Part shown: positions 6,066-10,572 of the stretch, piece after piece
Numbering within the stretch: position 1 is the stretch's first letter
How the letters are laid out: each line of letters opens with the position of its first letter
NCBI GenBank assembly: GCA_964611645.1
Contig: CAZTAO010000096.1
Coordinates: forward strand, 1 to 10,572
Direction: 5' to 3'
Source of the DNA: CAZTAO01 sp964611645
GTDB taxonomy: Bacteria; Armatimonadota; UBA5829
Length of the DNA: 10,572 bases
Program-made: the position numbers and the translations under genes
The notes under the pieces: generated by a model
What the model was told of the DNA's origin: nothing
Databases searched by the model: none
Seen by the model: the letters and a program-made list of their open reading frames with translations, nothing else

Positions 6066-9000
6066 TTCACACCCCATGCTAGGTTATCCCACGTCCAGCA
6101 GTTGTTAGCAATGGAAGTCATGAACGGCAGAGCGCACCAGATGTGATAGCTGTTCCCCCAGTCGATGATCCACTTTCTCAGGCGATCGTCCTCTTCCTTG
6201 GTTGAAGCCTTGCCTCTAAGCCAAGTGGCCTCTTTCATTAAGTCGGAATTGTCCTTAACTACGCCTGTAGCGCAGCACATGCCCCACACGTGCGAGGAAA
6301 TGCAGCAGTCCGCAATCGCCGCAGCGGGTGACCACGGATAGAACCCCCGACACCATGTTCCTATGCATATGAACCTGTGGGGAACAGGTCCGACCATTTT
6401 CAGAAATTCCTGGATCACCGCCCCCGACGGATCCACCGAGGTAGTCGCCCGTCCATCGACATAGCAGAAAGATGAGACCACAGGATTCTTAATAGGATCC
6501 ATCTGCGTAAACCTCTCCATCTCGGGGTCGTAGAGCCGGACTCCAAGCTGTAGCAGCTTGAATCCGGTCTCCTGGACGTGCGTGTAGTAGCCCAACTGCC
6601 CCACGAACTGATACGGCTGACTCGTGCTGCCGGTTTGGCTAGTCACATTCCCCCAGGCATCGTAGGTATACTTGTCTGTCACGATACCGTTCGGATCTGT
6701 GAGGAACAGGGTCGAGCCTAGTTCGTCGAAATGGTAGTAAGTCGTGGTCTGGTTTTCTCCGGTTCCTGTCATCCGTGCAATCAGCGCGCCGCCTGGTTCG
6801 CGGATGTAATAGACGGAGCCAGTGGGCGTTACTTCCTCCAACACTGCCGGCATTTCCGCAGTGGGATCATACACGAAGTGGTAGGTCGCGCTGCCGGATG
6901 TCGTGAAGCTCACACGGTTGCCTATCGAGTCCCACGCCATGGATGTTCCACCCGCCGTGGTCACCAGATTGGTGTACGAGTAGCCAAAGTTCATCGTCCC
7001 CGTCAGCATATTCCCGTTGTCGTCGTAGGTGTAGCTCTTCCCGGGACTGGCGGTCATCTGGTCGGCGGCGTTGTAGGTAAAACCAGTGCCAAGGCGATTC
7101 CCCATCCAGTCATGACTATAGTCCACTGTAGATTGCCCCGGATAGGCTGCTGAGTCCAGTCTAGAGTTCTCGTCATACGTGTAAGTCTTGCCGTAGATGC
7201 TGGTGGCAGGCGTTGATGTGTCATACGCACTCCATGTAAGTGGATTGCCTGCGTTATCCTTTGTCAGCCTCAAGGATCCCTGCACAGCCACTGCCTGGCC
7301 TACGCCACATCGGTACGCATATTCTATCTTGTTCAGCCTGTATCTGGGGTCATTGTCCTCAAAACTGAACGTCTGGTAGGTAGAGTTCCCGAAGTCGACC
7401 CTTGTTCGGTTGCCCACGTAGTCGTAAGTGTATGCTGCCACTAGTGTGCTTCCACGCCTCACATCCTTCAGCCATCCATTGGCGTAATAGGCGTAGTTGG
7501 TCGTTACCGAATCCACCGAAACGCTGGTCTTCTGATTCAGGTTGTTGTACCCATACGTCACTGAACCGTGGCCGGATGGTCTTGGTGGAGCATAGCCGGT
7601 GAGCCTGTCGCGCTCGTCATAAGAATACGAACTCGTCCCGGAAGCATCGACCATCGTATCCTTGAGTTGGCTACCTCCTTCGTAGGTGTACGTTACGTTC
7701 GCTGTTCCTGGATAGCTTGTCGGCGGGAGTGCTCCAGTGTAGTGATAGTAGACGTTGGTGAGACGATCTAGCTCATCGTACTTGTAGAGCGTTACCACTC
7801 CATTTCCATCTTCTCTCCAGAGCCTATTACCACCGTCGTCGTAACCAAACTCCTCGTCTCCCAGCCCCGTGGGGTTGTCAACGGCAGTCACCCGACCAAG
7901 TTTGTCGAACGTGTAGCTGGTCTGGCGGGTGGTGTTGGCGTCGCTGCGAGTGGTTACCCTCCAGACCGCCCCAAACGCATCATACTCATTCTGTACCAGA
8001 GGCGCGTTATCGGATTGGCCGCTCAGACTGGTCCATGTCTTGGTGAGCCTGCCAGCATCGTCGTAGTCGTAGTGCGTCTCCCTGCCGTCCGGGTCCTTGG
8101 TCCAGTTCAGGCCACAACAAGTGTAGCTGGATTCACTGGCAATCTCGGGCGAGGTCTGGTAGATCGTCTTGAGTTGCCGCCCCTGCGCGTCATATGTGTA
8201 GTATGTAGTTCGCCCATTCGCGTCGGTGGTAGATACCACATTGCCCATCTCATCATACGACGACTCCGAATACTTGGTCGTGTAGGAACTGCCGTTCCAG
8301 TACTTGTACTCTGTCCTGGTCGGCTTGGACCGAAGGACTTCGTTTTCATTCACCGTCTCATAGTACCGGTAGACTATCTCGTAGTCCTCGCTGCCATCCA
8401 CATCGGGAACGCGTTCCTTCCAGAGCATGTCATCCTGATCGTGTTCATCATTGTCGGGATAGTAGACGTACTCCTTAGCCGCCGTGATTCCGCTCCAGTT
8501 CGTAGGCTCTGCGCCACTCACCGGCGCGGAGATCTTCATCGCATCCACCTGCCAAAGGCTGGACGAAGAGCGGACGTAGTGCGTGTAGTTGCCGCGCACA
8601 TCTTTGACCGTCCTCACGAACGAAGTCGGATTGCTCTGGGAGTCGTTGTAGTAAGTATAGGTCTGGGTGCTGTCGTCGGCGTATTCTATCTCAGCAACCG
8701 TACCTGTGGTGTCGTTGTACGTATACTCCGTGACGTTGCCAAGCTTATCCTCGGACCGGAAGACCTTCCCCACCAGATCGGGATCATCGGATATCTTGTA
8801 GTCAACATCCACAGTCTTGCCGGTCGTATCGGTCCCGGTCGGGACATATGTGCCGGAGACAGTTTCCTTGCTGTACGGATCGGTCACATTCCAGACGTAG
8901 GTTTTCTTGTTGCTCTTGGTGAAGAATTCATATTCCGTGGCCTGATCCAGATTGGCGTCGGAATCGTGCTTTCTGGTAACCGTGGTCGTGGTTGTGCCAT

Positions 9001-10572
9001 AAGAGTACTCAGTCACTATCTCAGGGTCAGTGGATTCATCGGTCATTGTTATCGTAGTAGGACTCTCATAGAGGTTGTTGGGGCTGTAAGTATAGCTCAC
9101 CGTGTGTTCGCCACCGGTCACCGACTCCAGCCGACCGGTACCGGCGTAGTAGGTGAAAGTCGTCGTCGTGAGAGTAGTGCCCTGCGAATCCTTTTGAACT
9201 ATGGAAGTTGGCTTGCCCAGGGAGAAGCCGGCGCTGCTGTACTGAATCTCGTAGGTGCCGCCATCTGGGGCGGTAAACTGGTTTGCTTTTGTGTCACCTG
9301 TCGCGTGGTCCGCGTACCACATTGTCCCATCCGGGTATGTCACGCTCTCCAAGACCTTGGTAGTCGCGTTCCTGGTAAATGTTGTTACGCGTCCGTCCGC
9401 ATCCGTGTATGTCTCAGGCCAGCAGACGTTGTCCTTCGGGTCCGGGGTGGAGTAGTCCCAAACGCCTCCGTGGGCGTCATAGTACTTGTAATCCGACGTG
9501 TCAGATGAGCTTTGCTTCTCCAGGGACGTCAGATTACCGAGGGTCTTCTTGCACGGGAAAGTGCTCTCTCCCGTGTAGACGACTTTGGAGCACCCGCCGC
9601 ACGGGCTCCAGAACATCGCTATCTTCGTGGTATCGCACGCATATACCTTCACCCGTGACTCCGGGCAACCATCCGGCCCAAGGTTGGCCGCGAAGGCTGG
9701 CGCTCCGCCCAGATAGGAGGCTACAGGAACTTCCACATTCGGGATAAGCAGATTCGGAACCGGCGCTATGAACGGACCTCCCGATCCACAGGTGTTGCAG
9801 CCGCCTCCTCCACCGTCTCCGTCACACGCGAGATCCTCGCAGTCCGGCACCTCAAGGCTCTTGACCAGTTTTACGCTCATTTCCAGCGCCGGCCTATTCA
9901 CGTGGTACCAGTTGTTTGTCGTGCTCTCGTGGGCATGGATGACGAAGAAGTAAGTAGCACACTCATCCAACGAGTCCACTGGCACGGGAACCTTCACCCC
10001 GTGCTTTATCCCCGCCGAACTGGTGCTCAGTCCGTCTTTGTTGTTGCTGTGTTCAGCACAGTCGAGATCGGAGATGTTCCACGACCTCTTCAGTTCCAAT
10101 TCTGTGCTCTGATGCTTCGGACCATACATCCATATCTCACCGTCCACAGCGTCTGTGGTGCTCGTAAGTGAGGTGTCCTTGGATGTGTAATATATCTTGT
10201 AGATGTTGGTCCGCATGCTCGGGTTGTAGCTGTCGAAGACGGCATCGGTGATATACTGACTCTGGGCGTTGGTCGCTCGCAGAATCTGCAGGTTTCCACG
10301 GATGCCGTTGCTGTCAGGAGCAACCACGGTCGCGCATTCTTCAAATGTGTAGACCCCTCGTGTCGGCTTGGGCGTACTAGGCGTCCACGACCCGGAGTCC
10401 GACGCTGTGTGATTCAGCGCTATGTTGCTGGTGTTCACCGTGTGCGCAGGGCTGCCATAGCTGTTGGCCATAGTGTCGTAGATGCTGTAGGAGACACCCG
10501 CAGTGCAGTTCTGCGCGTGAGACAAATCGCACGCCATGCTCATAGAACTCATCGTATCGGGGTCCCAAGGGA
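6062..10572 (-). CDS. Giant Rhs/YD-repeat protein with cysteine-rich C-terminal tip (5' partial)
   Basis: The frame is open to the right edge with no stop; the first in-window Met (10552) is preceded by sense codons (P-W-D-P-D-T) and is not followed by a signal peptide, so the true start lies outside. At least 1502 residues are visible. The first part (10572-9830) is a beta-rich, Thr/Ser-rich region I do not recognise. A Gly-rich linker with C-N-T-C follows (about 9830-9770), then another cysteine-rich segment (about 9690-9540). From about 9420 to 6750 there are many YD repeats of the form Y-x-Y-D-x-x-G-R-x; one stretch has T-C-C-G-L-N-W followed by D-P-D-G-R. The Rhs-associated core is unmistakable: H-F-D-E-L-G-S-T, Y-D-A-W-G-N-V, G-V-R-L-Y-D-P-E-M-E-R-F-T-Q-M-D-P and D-P-S-G (about 6735-6420). 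In known Rhs proteins the repeats form a shell enclosing a C-terminal toxin. Here the last about 118 residues (6420-6065) are unrecognised and rich in Cys and Trp. Secretion route is not visible. Confidence 0.92.
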   Translation of the reverse strand, partial: PWDPDTMSSMSMACDLSHAQNCTAGVSYSIYDTMANSYGSPAHTVNTSNIALNHTASDSGSWTPSTPKPTRGVYTFEECATVVAPDSNGIRGNLQILRATNAQSQYITDAVFDSYNPSMRTNIYKIYYTSKDTSLTSTTDAVDGEIWMYGPKHQSTELELKRSWNISDLDCAEHSNNKDGLSTSSAGIKHGVKVPVPVDSLDECATYFFVIHAHESTTNNWYHVNRPALEMSVKLVKSLEVPDCEDLACDGDGGGGGCNTCGSGGPFIAPVPNLLIPNVEVPVASYLGGAPAFAANLGPDGCPESRVKVYACDTTKIAMFWSPCGGCSKVVYTGESTFPCKKTLGNLTSLEKQSSSDTSDYKYYDAHGGVWDYSTPDPKDNVCWPETYTDADGRVTTFTRNATTKVLESVTYPDGTMWYADHATGDTKANQFTAPDGGTYEIQYSSAGFSLGKPTSIVQKDSQGTTLTTTTFTYYAGTGRLESVTGGEHTVSYTYSPNNLYESPTTITMTDESTDPEIVTEYSYGTTTTTVTRKHDSDANLDQATEYEFFTKSNKKTYVWNVTDPYSKETVSGTYVPTGTDTTGKTVDVDYKISDDPDLVGKVFRSEDKLGNVTEYTYNDTTGTVAEIEYADDSTQTYTYYNDSQSNPTSFVRTVKDVRGNYTHYVRSSSSLWQVDAMKISAPVSGAEPTNWSGITAAKEYVYYPDNDEHDQDDMLWKERVPDVDGSEDYEIVYRYYETVNENEVLRSKPTRTEYKYWNGSSYTTKYSESSYDEMGNVVSTTDANGRTTYYTYDAQGRQLKTIYQTSPEIASESSYTCCGLNWTKDPDGRETHYDYDDAGRLTKTWTSLSGQSDNAPLVQNEYDAFGAVWRVTTRSDANTTRQTSYTFDKLGRVTAVDNPTGLGDEEFGYDDGGNRLWREDGNGVVTLYKYDELDRLTNVYYHYTGALPPTSYPGTANVTYTYEGGSQLKDTMVDASGTSSYSYDERDRLTGYAPPRPSGHGSVTYGYNNLNQKTSVSVDSVTTNYAYYANGWLKDVRRGSTLVAAYTYDYVGNRTRVDFGNSTYQTFSFEDNDPRYRLNKIEYAYRCGVGQAVAVQGSLRLTKDNAGNPLTWSAYDTSTPATSIYGKTYTYDENSRLDSAAYPGQSTVDYSHDWMGNRLGTGFTYNAADQMTASPGKSYTYDDNGNMLTGTMNFGYSYTNLVTTAGGTSMAWDSIGNRVSFTTSGSATYHFVYDPTAEMPAVLEEVTPTGSVYYIREPGGALIARMTGTGENQTTTYYHFDELGSTLFLTDPNGIVTDKYTYDAWGNVTSQTGSTSQPYQFVGQLGYYTHVQETGFKLLQLGVRLYDPEMERFTQMDPIKNPVVSSFCYVDGRATTSVDPSGAVIQEFLKMVGPVPHRFICIGTWCRGFYPWSPAAAIADCCISSHVWGMCCATGVVKDNSDLMKEATWLRGKASTKEEDDRLRKWIIDWGNSYHIWCALPFMTSIANNCWTWDNLAWGVK

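Noticed and set aside
8015..9508. A 497-codon plus-strand open frame opposite the Rhs gene.
   Set aside because: It is antisense to YD repeats; the Tyr-, Asp- and Thr-rich codons of the repeats give stop-free, Val- and Arg-rich sequence on the other strand. No ribosome binding site, signal or domain is visible.
1..10572. CRISPR arrays, tRNA or rRNA genes.
   Set aside because: No regularly spaced direct repeats, cloverleaf-like segments or rRNA-like stretches were seen; the repetitive pattern in the Rhs gene is coding YD repeats.

Overview
The window looks like bacterial accessory or environmental DNA of moderately high GC. Every clear gene left of the large Rhs gene encodes an exported or membrane protein except one PadR-type regulator. 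DUF1573 proteins, a MauE/DoxX-like membrane protein, a PD40-propeller protein and a very large YD-repeat protein together suggest a diderm lineage of the Planctomycetota, Armatimonadota or Verrucomicrobiota kind. There is no rRNA or marker gene here, so that placement is a weak guess.

Layout, left to right. At 1-43 the start of a minus-strand gene, with a strong ribosome binding site, runs off the left edge. Positions 44-585 hold no convincing gene, but contain a perfect 12-bp inverted repeat 103 bp apart. At 625-654 an extended -10 promoter is overlapped by a 28-bp dyad, and directly downstream on the plus strand lies a small PadR-family repressor (670-1017). A short gap without a recognisable terminator (1018-1190) separates it from the convergent minus-strand genes.

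Read on the minus strand from right to left, the rest falls into two tight groups. The first is a giant Rhs/YD-repeat protein (6062 to beyond the right edge), overlapping by 4 nt with an exported PD40-type beta-propeller protein (5028-6065). A spacer of about 230 nt with a long imperfect hairpin (4862-4898) follows. The second group has four genes that overlap or abut: a secreted C39-peptidase-like/DUF1573 fusion, a secreted thioredoxin-like/DUF1573 fusion, a membrane-anchored rhodanese and a MauE/DoxX-like four-helix membrane protein.

The second group reads as an envelope thiol or sulfur-handling unit. It has a membrane protein of the family that supports disulfide formation, a CxxC thioredoxin-like domain, a sulfurtransferase with a two-cysteine active-site loop, and two DUF1573 domains with CxC motifs. 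The joint function is inferred from gene order and visible motifs. The Rhs protein ends in an unrecognised cysteine- and tryptophan-rich tip of about 118 residues and is not followed by an obvious small immunity gene. These two points, with the PadR operator, are the most interesting parts of the window.
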